DNA of 64,000 nucleotides. It comes from Symbiodinium natans. Taxonomy: Eukaryota; Sar; Dinophyceae; Suessiales; Symbiodiniaceae. Positions within the stretch are counted from its first letter, which is position 1; each line of letters starts with the position of its first letter. Below the pieces are notes generated by a model. It had not been told where the DNA came from. It saw nothing but the letters and a program-made list of their open reading frames with translations, and did no database searches. The stretch covers positions 62,001-126,000 of the forward strand of contig CAJNDS010002458.1 of assembly GCA_905221605.1 (NCBI GenBank). Direction: 5' to 3'. This document shows positions 42,701-54,700 of this stretch, piece by piece. The position numbers were made by a program, and so were the translations under genes.

Positions 42701-45700
42701 ACACTCCCTATTCAGGACTGGTAGTAGGGGAACATCCCAACTGACGCGCGCAATCGGCGCCGCGCAGCTACACCCTACAACTACCCGGGGCTCCATTTGC
42801 CGACTATTTTGGGCGTTCGGCCCCGGGGGTTATAAGCTACTCTTTTGTAGGGTTTGGGAGTCACAGCTATGACCTATGACCGACTGGCTGATACATGAGG
42901 GAGTCTATCGGTCCTAAGTCCTAAGCCCAAGCCACCCAGTGGTACCCTTTTACCCTTGTTTTGGTTCTGGGTTCCCCTATAAAGGAACCAACCCCAAAAA
43001 AGGGAGCACTAAGCCCGGCCCTTTATTCACAGGATCCCAAGCAAAGCAGGATCCCCTATCTGAGGTTCGCGGCTTAGGTTTCCAGTGAACTCCCAGATAT
43101 CTCAGCGGCCACTCCAGCCTTCCGAAGCCACGTCACAATGAAATCAATTGCTTTGAATACTCAATATGATAGCCCTAAGCCCCGAGAACACCAAAAGCAC
43201 TAAACCCCAAGCCCTGAAAACGCTAAACCCAAACCCTGGAAACCCCAAACCCTGAACATCGCAAACCCTGAACACCTCAAACCCCGACAGCCGCAAACAC
43301 TAAAAGCCCTAAGCCCTGAAAACCCTAAACCCTGAAAACCCTAAACCCTCAAAACCCTAAACCCTGAAAACCCTAAACCCTCCAAACCCTATGCCCTGAA
43401 AACCCTAAACCCTGAAAACCCTAAACCCTGAAAATCCAAAGCCCTGAAAACCATAAGCCCTGAAAACCCTGCATCCTGAAAGCCCTTAAAACCCTGAACC
43501 CTATCTGACGAATCGGGGCACTTAGTAAGTAGAGGTTACAAGTACCTTAATGGGGGATCCAAGAAATTGTAAGTCTAGTTTCCTGACTTGTAACCCCACT
43601 TACTAAGTTGATCCCCCTAAATCCTAAACCCTAAGCCCTAAACCCTAAACCCTAAACCCTAAATCCTAAACCCTAAACCCTAATCCCTGAGAACCCCAAG
43701 CCCTTTCCGAAGGCGCGCGACAGCCAGGCGAAGCTGGGCACCTTGGAGGAAGAGCACAAGGCGACGCGCTGAGAGAGCTTAGGGTTCAGGGTTTAGGGTT
43801 TAGGGTTTAGGGTTTAGGGTTTAGGGTTTAGGGTGAACCCACAAGTCTCATGATCCTAATTCCTCAATAAGCCTTATCAAGCCCTGTAAGCCAGAAATTC
43901 CCCATGATCTTCATCACGATGCAGGTCTTGGTAGCCCGGTGGTGCCCTTCGGCCCATTTTTGGAGTTCTAGGCTCCCCTAAACCCGAAACCCTAAACCCT
44001 AAAACCTAAACCCTTATGATAGCCCTTATCATAACCCGTATAGGGTTACCCTAAACCCGACCCCTAAGTCCTAAACCCTAAACCCTTATCATAACCCGTA
44101 TCATAGGTTTACCCTAAACCCTAAGCCCTAAGCCCTAAACCCTTATCATAACGCTTATCATAGGGTTTCCCTAAACCCTAAGCCCTAAACCCTAAACCCT
44201 ACACCCTAAACCCTAAACCCTAAACCCTAAACCCTTATTATAGGGTTACCCTAAACCCAAACCCTAAACCCTAGGGTGACTGGCTGACCACGAGGTTCTC
44301 CAGGGCCAGATGAAGGAGCACAAGAAGAAGATGGAAGGCTTCGAGCGGCTCGCAAAGGAACCTCAAGGGGTAGGGTTTTGGGTTTAGGGTTTAGGGTTCA
44401 GGGTTTAGGGTTTAGGGTTTATGGTTGCGGGTTTAAGGTTTCGGGTTGAGGGTTGGGGTTGTGGGATACTGGGGTAGGTTTGGGGCCCTGTAAAAGTTAA
44501 TATTTCTATGGCTTGAAAAGAATAATATCGAGAATCAAGGCTTTAAGAATCTATGTTCAACCCTACCCATGCCGGGGGGGGGGGAATAGTCGAAGGCTTT
44601 GGGGTAAATTCCACGTGCTGGCAGGTGACATTGGGTTTAGGGTTTAGTGACAATATTGGGGGGCCAAGTTCGGGGAAAGTGTCGAGAGGAGTTTGAGGGA
44701 GTTTTGAGGGAAGCTTTCTTTTTGCGGCTTGAGGATCAGGGTTGATCCTAACCCCTAAGGCCAAGACCCTAACCCCTAAGGCCCAGACCCTATATCCTAA
44801 CCCTAGATCCAAGACCCAAGGCCCTAGACCCTAAACCCTAAGCCCTAAACCCTAAACCTACCCCCCTTGCACACCAACCCAAAGACCCCCACCGACTTCT
44901 AAGGAAAGAGGTGAAAGTCATCGAAGATGAGCACAACTGTCACCTCAAGGCCGATGGCAGAGTCTGAGTTTAGGGTGTAGGGTTTGGGGTTTAGGGTTTA
45001 GGGTTTAGGGTTCAGGGTTCAGGTTTTGGGGTTCCTCTCACCTCAAGGCCTATGGCAGTGTCTGTCGCACTTGATGATTTAGGCGTTAGGTTTTATGATG
45101 CCGGCATGGTGTGTTGTTTTTTGGATCCATCTCATCAGGGGTTCTGTACTAAAAAGCTGCCTATGAGGAGGTCTGTAGCATGAACAACCCTCATTTAGCT
45201 AGCTTTTCGGCTTGTGTTTTTGAGATGGTGTTTCTGGCTTTCTGTGTGCTAATCTTGGCTAACCTAAACCCTAAACCCTAAACCCTAAACCATGGAGTCA
45301 TTCCCAGGAACATTTCGCAGCACAGCTGCCTGTCCAGCAGCAGTTGATCGCCGGGCGAAGCTCGTCCAGGTCTTCCATACCATACTTGGAGGTTCATGGT
45401 ACTTCACTGGTTTAGGGTTTAGGGTTTAGGGTTTCGGGTTTCGGGTTTCGGGTTTCGGGTTTAGGGTTTAGGGTTTAGGGTTTAGCCCAATTATAACTGT
45501 ACGTAATAACCCACTTATGACTCTATTAGGGTAACTAAAGGGCTTATGTAGTGGGTTAGAAGTACAGTTATGATTGGGTTACTAAGTACCGTGAACCTCC
45601 AAGTACTGATGAGGCGCATTGTCAGCGTCGAGTCGACAGAATCCTGCACCTGCCACCTGGTTTAGGGTTTAGGGTTTAGGGTTTAGGGTTTAGGGTTTAG

Positions 45701-48700
45701 GGTTTAGGGTTTAGGGTTTAGGGTTTAGGGTTAGAAGTCGCAGAAGACGAAGCGCCCCGAACTCGACAAGGCGCCCGAACTCGACGAGCGTGTGAAACCA
45801 TGCAGTGAGGCATGGTTGGAGCTTGTGGGCTCAACGATGTGAGAGCCGTTTACGGTTTAGGGTTTAGGGCTTAGGGTTTAGGGTTTAGGGAGGGGTTGGG
45901 AAGGAGGGTGCTCGAATTCGGGAATCAAGTTTTCCGCTAGCCGTACTCTTCTGTCGGAATTCTGGACCCGAATCCTTGACCATCTAAGCCCTATGAACCT
46001 AGCCATCCTAGACCATCTAAGCCCTATGAACCTAGCCCCTAACAGTGAGCCGTTCACTTCCCAGACGCGTCTGAGGGCAAACTCTCGAAACCGGACAGCT
46101 ACCTAAACCATCCTGAATCGGGTTTAGGGTTTAGGGTTTAGGGTTTAGGGTTTAGGGTTTAGGGTTTCGGGTTTCGGGTTTAGGGTTCCCTAGCCTCAAA
46201 ACCTGGTTTTAAGGGTTCAAGATGGCACCCTGAACCCTGAACCCACACCAGGACGGTGGTCAGGACAGATTAGGTGTAGCTAATTATAGCTAGCACAGGG
46301 GGGGGGGGGGGGGGGGGGAGTAGTTCGGATGACCCGAATGTGCACAGCAGCAATCAAGGCATTCATCAATCCCAAATCTCATCCACCCTACCCTCCCCCC
46401 CATAGACCTTCCCCTTGAAGCTTTAGGGTTTAGGGTTCAGGGTTTAGGGTTTGGGGAGCAGGAGTACAACAAGATCAAAGAGAAGATGGAGAAGAAGGCG
46501 GAGGACTTCAAGGAGTTCGAGCGCCAGGACCCACCAAGTCGACTTCCGTAAGCCTCCGGGGCCTCAGAACATCTAGGTACATGGTCCCTTTATCTGGGGT
46601 TTCAGAAAAATATGCTATTCTATTTGGGGTATCAAAGGGTTTAGGGTCTAGGGTTTAGGGCTTAGGGTTTAGGGTTTAGGGCAGGGGTATCCTGTTTTGT
46701 GGGTCCCTTGACCCTTGAAGGGGATTCTGTTTTATTTGGGGCATCAAACCGTGGCATATAAAAGGGGTACCCCTCCCCCATTTTTGGGAACAGCCATGTG
46801 GTATAGAAGGGGTATACAAGGGGCCCCCTTTTAAGGGCCCATACTAAGGGACCATGTGACTACGCACAGGTTCTTTCGCAGAACCCTACTGAAAGCGAAA
46901 GCTGAAACTTGCTGGGTACATTGGAAACTTTAGCGTTAAGGGTCTGGGGTTTAGGGTTTTGGGCAAAAGAATACCGGACGCTGAAACTACAGCTTTCGCA
47001 ATGTGTGGGTGTGTGCCCTGTTGCTGCAAGGGGAAAGGGTGCAGTTTTCTGGGCCCCTTCAACCCCCAAAAAGCCAAGACCCTAAATTCACCCTCTTGCT
47101 TCTGGTGCAGTTTATCCCCTAAACCCTAAACCCTAAACCCGAGTACGTTTTAGTTCAGGATGATGAGGGTGGGTGGAAAGGATGTAAAGTACAAAACCTT
47201 AAACCCTAAACCCTAAACCCTAAACTCTAACACAAAACCCTAAACCCTAAAAGGATGTAAAGTACACCGAAGACATCGCCTTCCATGAGCAGAAGCTGCA
47301 GAAGCTGGTCCAGGCTCGTGGGTGGTCTAGGGTTAGGGGTTAGGGTTTAGGGTTTAGGGTTTAGGGTTTAGGGTTTAGGGTTTAGGGTTTGGGGTTTGGG
47401 GTTTAGGGTTTAGAGGGAGTTGAGCAACTTGAGGGGCTCTAGGACTCTCTCTCTAGGGGGGGGGGGGGGAATTTGGAGCTCTGGCAGAACCCTCAGACTT
47501 TGGACCCTAAATTTCCTTGAAGCATCAGTCCTGTATGGGCATTGGCGCCAATCAGCGTCCACCCCCTCATGAAAACACCCAAATGTGCCATCGGCTTGTC
47601 GGGGTCTGGGCAGACCTGCGCCCTACAACCCCTAAACCCTAAACCCTAAACCCTACAACCTACATTCTTCATGCAATGCTAAGCAACTGATCCCTCGACT
47701 CCTACCTGAAAATGGGCATTAGGGCTTTACGGGTTTAGGGGTTTAGAAGGCCCTCAGCCCTAAACCCTACACCCTAAACCCTAGCCCTAAACCCTAAACC
47801 CTAGCCCTAAACCCCAAACCCTATACCCTAAACCCTAGCCCTAAGCCCTCGACCCTGAAGACTTCATCCGCCCTTTTCTGCCCACAGATGCGCGAGCACG
47901 AAGAGGAGCGCGCCAAGCAGCTCGTCAAGGCGTCTGGGCTCTGCGTGCCTATAGACCCTAAACCCCCAAAAACAAACGGGTTTAGGGTTTAGGGTTTAGG
48001 CTTTAGGGTTTAGGGTTTAGGGTTTAGGGTTTAGGGTTTAGGGTTTAGGGTTTAGGGGGCCGGGCTTTAGAGGGCCGGGCCTATAGGACCCCAAAAAGGT
48101 TCAAGGCTAGAGTCTAGGGTATAGAGTTTAGGGCTTAGGGCCCTGAGCCCTAAAGCAGTAGTTCCGGGGTGGGGGGGTGGTTCCCAATATTCGGGTCTTG
48201 CATCACTGAGCCCGAAGCTGAATTGCCCCAAGGCCTTTTGCAGGTTTAGGGTTTAGGATTTACCCAGAACCCTTAGGAGGACCCAAAAAGTAGAACCACC
48301 AAAAAGTACCCCATACTGTAGACTATTGGGTCTTTCTTAGGAGCCCTTAAAGGGATCTGCTTTTTGGCTCTTCTGGGTAGTGCTTTGGGATTCTGATGCG
48401 TTTGTTGAACAAGCCTATATCGGGCATATGTGCGAATTTCGTCAGAGTTTGATAGCACAAGTCGTGGTGGCCCTTACCACGAGGCACCAACATGGGGACT
48501 TGTTGCTTAAAATCCCTGGTGCTTTCCTTCATAAGAACACATGAGGTAAAACAATGATCAGGCTCGTCTTTGGATTACCGGAAAAATCTAGAATTCCAAA
48601 GCGTTCCACTGAAAACTGAAGGAAACCTGAGAAAGCTAGGCAAAGCTAGGAGAAGCTAATATAAGCTAAGATGAGCTAAGATAAGCTACGAATTTCCTGG

Positions 48701-51700
48701 GGTGAAGCATGCCTTTGAAGGGCCTGTACAGAAGATGCCGGCAGGAAACTACAGCTTGCTTTTTCCATCAAATCTAATCAGAAATTGTACCTGTCGGCGA
48801 CTCAGGTTTGGGTGTTACTTACTGGCATCGGCCTCAAAATCTACGCATTCATACAATACTGATTCCTGGCAATCAGAAGTGGACTTTGATTTTTTTTGCT
48901 GGCCATCCACCTTGCTACGACATTCCTGTCTTCAGGCGGCTCGCTAAATCCTTCCTGGAATCGGGCCCCGATCTGCTACGAAAGGCTAGAGAAGGCTAGG
49001 CAAGGCTAGCAAAAGCTAGAAAAAGCTAGCAAAAGCTAGAAAAAACCAGAGAAAGCTAGAAAAAGCTATGTTTTTCCCGGTTTTCGGGCAAGCCCCCGGG
49101 GCCCCAAAGCTAGAAAAAGCTAGAAAAAACTAGAAAAAGCTATGTTTTTTCCTGGTTTCGGGCAAGCCCCCGGGGCCCCAAGCTAATCGCAAACAACTCT
49201 CGCCAATGTTTCCAAGAGCTTTGGCGACAATAAATTTCCAAATCCCTCATCCCTAGTCTACGCCCGACAACCCTACAGCTTTCAAATAATAAAAGGTTTG
49301 AGAAATGGATTTCAGCAAAATATCAAAGAATACCAGGGTTTCAGCGAAGGAAATATCTAGCTCCCCTGCTCGTGTTCCGAAGGCCAAAGGGGCACCTCAT
49401 CAATGTTTTACCTCATGCGCCTCTTCGAGTTTAGGGTTTAGGGTTTAGGGTTTAGGGTTTAGGGTTTAGGGTTGATGGTTTTCTAACAGTCCTTAATTTG
49501 GATTCCAGTAACCCCCGATCATAATCCCCATTAAGGTCTGGCATTCTTAGGGGAAACATCCCAAGTTGCGGGTTCGGAGTTCAGGGTGTACAAGGTAACA
49601 GCATAGCCCTGAAACACGAAAGCCTGCAACTCTACGCCCCTAAGCCACTGAATCTCTGACCGCCTACTATTTGCTTCAGACCCACCAACAAATGAACAAT
49701 CCCTATAGTACCCTTATACGGAAGAATAGTTTGTAACGTTTGGGTGGTTCTTAAACAAATAGTATTGACCTCAGCCCCAAAACCCCAACACCCCGGAACC
49801 CTCCATCAGAGCCTTTTGCTCCTAGCGGCTAGCTGAGTGGTTGGAGGCTGTTGATGGATTCTGGTTTGGGGTTTCGGTTTAGGATTCAGCATTTAGGTTG
49901 AGGACTCAGAGTTTTCATGGTTGATGTTTAGGGCTGGGGTTAAGGGTTTTGGGGGTTAACGGTTCAGGGCCAGTGTAGGGTTTAGGGTTTAGGGTTTAGG
50001 GTTCAGGGTTCAGGGTTCAGGGTTCAGGGTTCAGGGTTTAAGGTTTAGGGTTTAGGGTTTAGGGTTTAGGGTTTAGGGTTTAGGGTTTAGGGTTTAGGGT
50101 TTAGGGTTTAGGGTTTAGGGTTTAGGGTTTAGGAATCCCCAAGGCCACACAGCGAGCCAGGTAGAGCGGAACTCCTGCCACCTTCTTAGCTGCTGCTGCA
50201 TCGGTGTTTCCTGCACATCCTGCGACGATCCATGTTGCTCCTGGGCCTGGGTTTAGGGTTTAGGGTTTAGGGTTTAGGGTTTAGGGTTTAGCGTTTAGGG
50301 TTTAGGGTTTAGGGTTTAGGGGTTAGGGGTTAGGGGTTTAGGGTTTAGGGTTTAGGGTTTAGGGTTTAGGGTTTAAGGCGTTGGGGGGGGCCTTAGCGGT
50401 TCTGGCTTGGGGGCTTAAGGTTTAGGCTCAGGGGCTTAAGGCATTGGGGCTCAGGGGCTTAAGGCATTGGGGCTGAGAGGATACCTCTGCCCTAGAAAGT
50501 CCTTTAGCGCCACCCAAGGCTATACACTCCTGCCTATCCACAGTGCAATGATCAGGCTTGGTAGCCCCAGTGGTGCCCCTTTTGCCCCTATTGTTGGTTC
50601 AAGGTTCGCCTTTTAAAGTAAGCAACCCGAAAAAGGGTACCCTTGCTATAACATTGCTACTGGGCTACCACGAAGGGTAGCAGGGTTTAGGGTTCCGGGT
50701 TTTTATGGGTTAGAGGGTTGAAGTTCATGGGCACTTTGAAGTAGGAAACAGACCAGGTATTAAACCCTAAACCCTAACCTCTAAACCCCAAACTCGACCC
50801 TGAAGGCCTGAATAGGGCTTGCGAGTAGAAGTGTTGGGAGACATTGCCTTCCCCAGCTTATGTGGGCTCGGGTTAGGCTTTAGGTAGGGTTTAGGGTTTG
50901 GGGTTTAGGGTTTAGGGTTTAGGGTTTAGGGTTTAGGGTTTAGGGTTTAGGGTTTAGGGTTACGGATTTTTCTAGTGGCCCAAGTTGGGCTGGAGTTGAT
51001 GCAAGCGGGTTAGGCGTGTGGCATGTTCAGGTTTACATTGCGAGAGGCAACACAACTGCTACGGAGAACTACGAACACGAGTCAAGCGTCAGGTTCTGAG
51101 CCCTTGCGGACTGATACCCTGAGTTGATGGGGTTTTGAGCTTTCGGGTGTAGGGCTTAACCCCTGAGCCATCGTCGTCTTCGTGAGCCATCGTCGTCTTC
51201 GTTAGAAGCAGACCCAACACCCCAAAAATCCCTAAACCAACCTCCTTCATGAACCCTACGCCCTAAAAACCCTAAACCCTCAACACAGCCCGAGCCCCAA
51301 CCAAGCCAGCCTCGTGCAGCAACCCTAAAAACCCCGAAGCCCTAAGTTCCCAAGCCCACACCAATCCTAAGCCCTGAAACCTAACCCTCTTTCTTGCACC
51401 CTCGCTACCAGAAACCTTTTCCACAAGAGAGGTTTGGACAAGCACAAATTCCTCTGCTGCTCAGGCGCTTTGGGGGGAGCGTTTAGGGGGCTCACATGAA
51501 CCCAGCGAGAGGTTCCAAGGGGTTCGGGGTTTAGGGTTTGGGGCTTCAGGTCTGAGGGGCCTTCAGGCCTTAACCCAAACCCTAACCCCTCGATGAACTC
51601 CAAGAGTTTTATGGTGCAATGCTTGAAGAGTTTAGGGTTTAGGGCTTAGGGTGCAGGGGAGACGATCCCAAGTGTTGGGCGATTCAAGTTTTTAGACGGT

Positions 51701-54700
51701 CTTGTTGCCGTCATTTCAAAAACCTAAACCCAAAACCCTAAACCCGAAGGATCCAGGGCTGGGGTTGCCTGTAGAGTCTTGTGCGATGACTTGGCTAAAC
51801 AGCAGGAGCAGTAAGGCTTTTGGAAAGCGAGGAATGTAGCTTCAAAAGCTCGGGTCTAGAGCTAGGACTATAAGGCTTGTCATTGCCTTAAACCCAAAAC
51901 CCTTATGTTTTTTTCGAAAATAGGGGACCCCCAATATAGATCCCCAAAATAGTAGGATCCCCTCACAACAGGACCCCACATAAGGTACCCCTAATTTCGA
52001 GAAGTCCCCGTATAGATTCTGTGGCGAGTCTTTGGTTTCTTGGGAACTGCCCTGGTCCCGCAAAGGAGGAACGACTTCCGGGGAGGAGTGCGTGGGCGAC
52101 AAGGGCTGCTGGACAGGCATCACGAAGACCTGCTGCTGGAGTCTTGGCCCTAACCCCAAATCTGAAACGCGAAACCATGCCTCAACCCGAAACCCTATAC
52201 TGCTGAAACCCGAAACCCTCTTAGGGCTTAGGGGTTTCTAGTCTTTTTTTGGAGAAGCCCCGGAGCCTCAATTTTGGATCCAAGCTCTTTGGGACCTCAT
52301 CCCTATGTATCCCTATGAACCCCTACTGTATTGTTCATGGTATTGAAGTACAACCCAAGTTTACGTGCACGTGCCAATTCAGGAAATTTGGCAAATATTG
52401 GAATGTACCATTCCTTTGTGTGGTTAATTTGCATTTTGGGTAGTTTGAAAACTAGGGTCCCTTTTTGGGTACCATATTTTGTACGGCACCATTATAATAA
52501 GGACCCAACACAATTTGGAGTCATCTGGGAGGGGGGCTGAGTGGATCCCTAATTATGCTTTGGCCTTGGCACTAGGAAGTGATTTGAAGAGATTTTCACA
52601 GGACTTCCACTTGGAGGGATCAACAAACTGATGTATTCAAAAAACCCTCTATCGTCGGAAGCCCCCAATTCATGGTTATAAGCATGTAGTTGGGGAAACC
52701 TTGTGCTTTCTATCGCGTGAGCTGCGTATTGAACTCCCCACGAAGACCCCTACACGCTGTAAACGCCATAGCCCCTATAGACTACCCCCAGCCCTGGACC
52801 TTACAAACCCTAGCGGGTAAGCTGTAAGCTCTGAAGACCCTACAAGCCCTGCAAACCTCCTACATCGCGTAGGCCTTATAAACCCTAAGCCCCTACAACC
52901 CCTCAACAACCCCTCAACTCTGACACCTGAACCCTAAACCGTTAGCCTGGACCCCCGAACCACCCCTAAACCCTAAACCCTCAACCCTAAACCCTAACCA
53001 CCCTACAACCTACAAACTCTCTTAGCTCACAAGTCCCCTCCCCCCCCCTTTTTCGAGGATTCATGCCATTTCCGCCAACAACCTGGCCCTGGGCCTGTGC
53101 AACAACTTCTTCATGGGCCGACCCTTACCTGGGTCTTACTCGGGAATTAGGGCTTAGGGTTTATAAGGGTTAAGGGAAAACCCTGCACCCTATAACCCTA
53201 AACCCACAAACCCTGATTCTTTTTGTTAGTTTTTTTTTGTTTTTTTGTTGTTTTTTTTGTTGTTGTTTTTTTTTTTTTTTTGGGGGGGGGGGGGGGAGGT
53301 TCAGGGCCGACCCATGCTGGCCCGTACTTGGGAGTTCGTGAATTCCGGTTTCAAGGGTACCCGTTGGTTTCTGAAGGGGGTTACAGGTTTGGGTTGAGGG
53401 CTGATTCTGCTTCTTACTTGGGTTTAAGGGTTTCAGGGGTTTTTTAGGGCTTCAGAGATTAAGACTCTGGTTGTTTCGTGGGAATTGGGTTTTTAGGGAA
53501 GAACGGGTATTTTAGGCGACATTGAGGGTCTAAGAGTGTGGGGGTTGGGGTGCTGGTTGTTTCTTGGGATTTGGGTTTCGGGCTTAAGGGTTATTCAGGG
53601 TTTACGGGTCTCAGGGTTGGGGTTTAGGGTTTAGGGTTTAGGGTTTAGGGTTTAGGGTTTATAGGGTTTAGGGTTTAGGGTTTAGGGATTACGGTTTAGG
53701 GTTGAAGGGTTTGAGGGTCTCAAGGCCATTACGTCTCACTGGCGTGAGCTGGTTTAGGTGTTCAGCGTGTAAGGGTTGCCGGGCTATTAATGGATTCACG
53801 GTTTAGGGTTTAGGGTTTAGGGTTAGAGGGAATTGAGTTTCTTCAAGGCTTATCTAGGGGCTGGGGGTTGAAGGGTTGAAGGGTGTAAGGGGTTAATCTT
53901 CTTAAGGGTGGGGGACCAGGAAGGACCCTAAGCTCTAGCCCATGAACCCTGAACCCTATAAGCCTTAAACCCTACCAAGAATTAGTAAGGACCCTACGGC
54001 GGAGAGGGGCGACTAGTGCAAGACGGAGAGTCTGCATTCATGCGCCTTGCACCAATTGTAGGGCTTGGGGTTTAGGAGATTAGGGTTGGGGTTTAGTGTT
54101 TAGGGCTTAGGGCTTTACCAGATTCGGGTTTAGAGTATCTTAGGCCCGGACAGGTTATTTTTTTGCTTTGCTGAATGATAAACGCCCGTGATCTAGATCC
54201 AGAACCCTAAGCCCTAGACAACTTATGTAGTGAAGCTGTCTAGGAAACGCTACACGCTGAACCCTTAAGACCGGGCTTTTGAGGGAGAATGTGGCTTGTT
54301 CCGGGTTTAGGGTTTAGGGTTTGGGTTTCGGGTCTCTAGGGCTCTCAGTCTATCGGGTTTAGGGCTTAGGGGTGTAAGACTTGCAAGAGCCCAACACCGC
54401 GCTTGTTCAGAGCAGGAACCCCCCAATCAAAAGTGCATCTATGTCTCGGAGGCTCTACGATGTAGGGTTTTTGGGTTTAGGGTTTAGGCTGTCTCGCCCT
54501 CAACCGCTCAATGGAGACCCTAAACCCTAAACCCTAAACCCTAAACCCTAAACCCTAAACCCTAAACCCTAAACCCTAAACCCTAAACCCTAAACCCTAA
54601 ACCGCTTCGGAGTCCTGGAGTTGAGGGATGTTGGTTTCGGTGTCTTTGGACTCTCCACTTGGGATGTTCCCCCTTATACTAACAGGGATTAGGGTTTAGG

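Larger units (their letters stand above)
41219..43712 (+). other. SMC4 intron, 2.5 kb
   Basis: G-rich TTTAGGG/TTCCGGG variants (41265-41390), CCCTAAA (41520-41615), TTTAGGG (41733-41805), palindromes of families B, C, E, D and H, and CCCTGAAAA/CCCTAAA repeats (43150-43500, 43620-43690) up to the acceptor. A piece at 42205-42290 (LRQEISERRRNMRSD) could be an unplaced coiled-coil exon. Confidence 0.55.
47930..53057 (+). other. Long stretch without a recognised gene
   Basis: TTTAGGG tracts (47978-48058, 49428-49472, 49977-50132, 50250-50375, 50888-50960), an aagctag minisatellite (48625-49190), family B, D, K and L palindromes, and C-rich telomere variants (51230-51390, 52930-53000). Pieces at 51402-51475 and 52050-52140 have open frames on both strands; neither is convincing. 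Confidence 0.5.
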
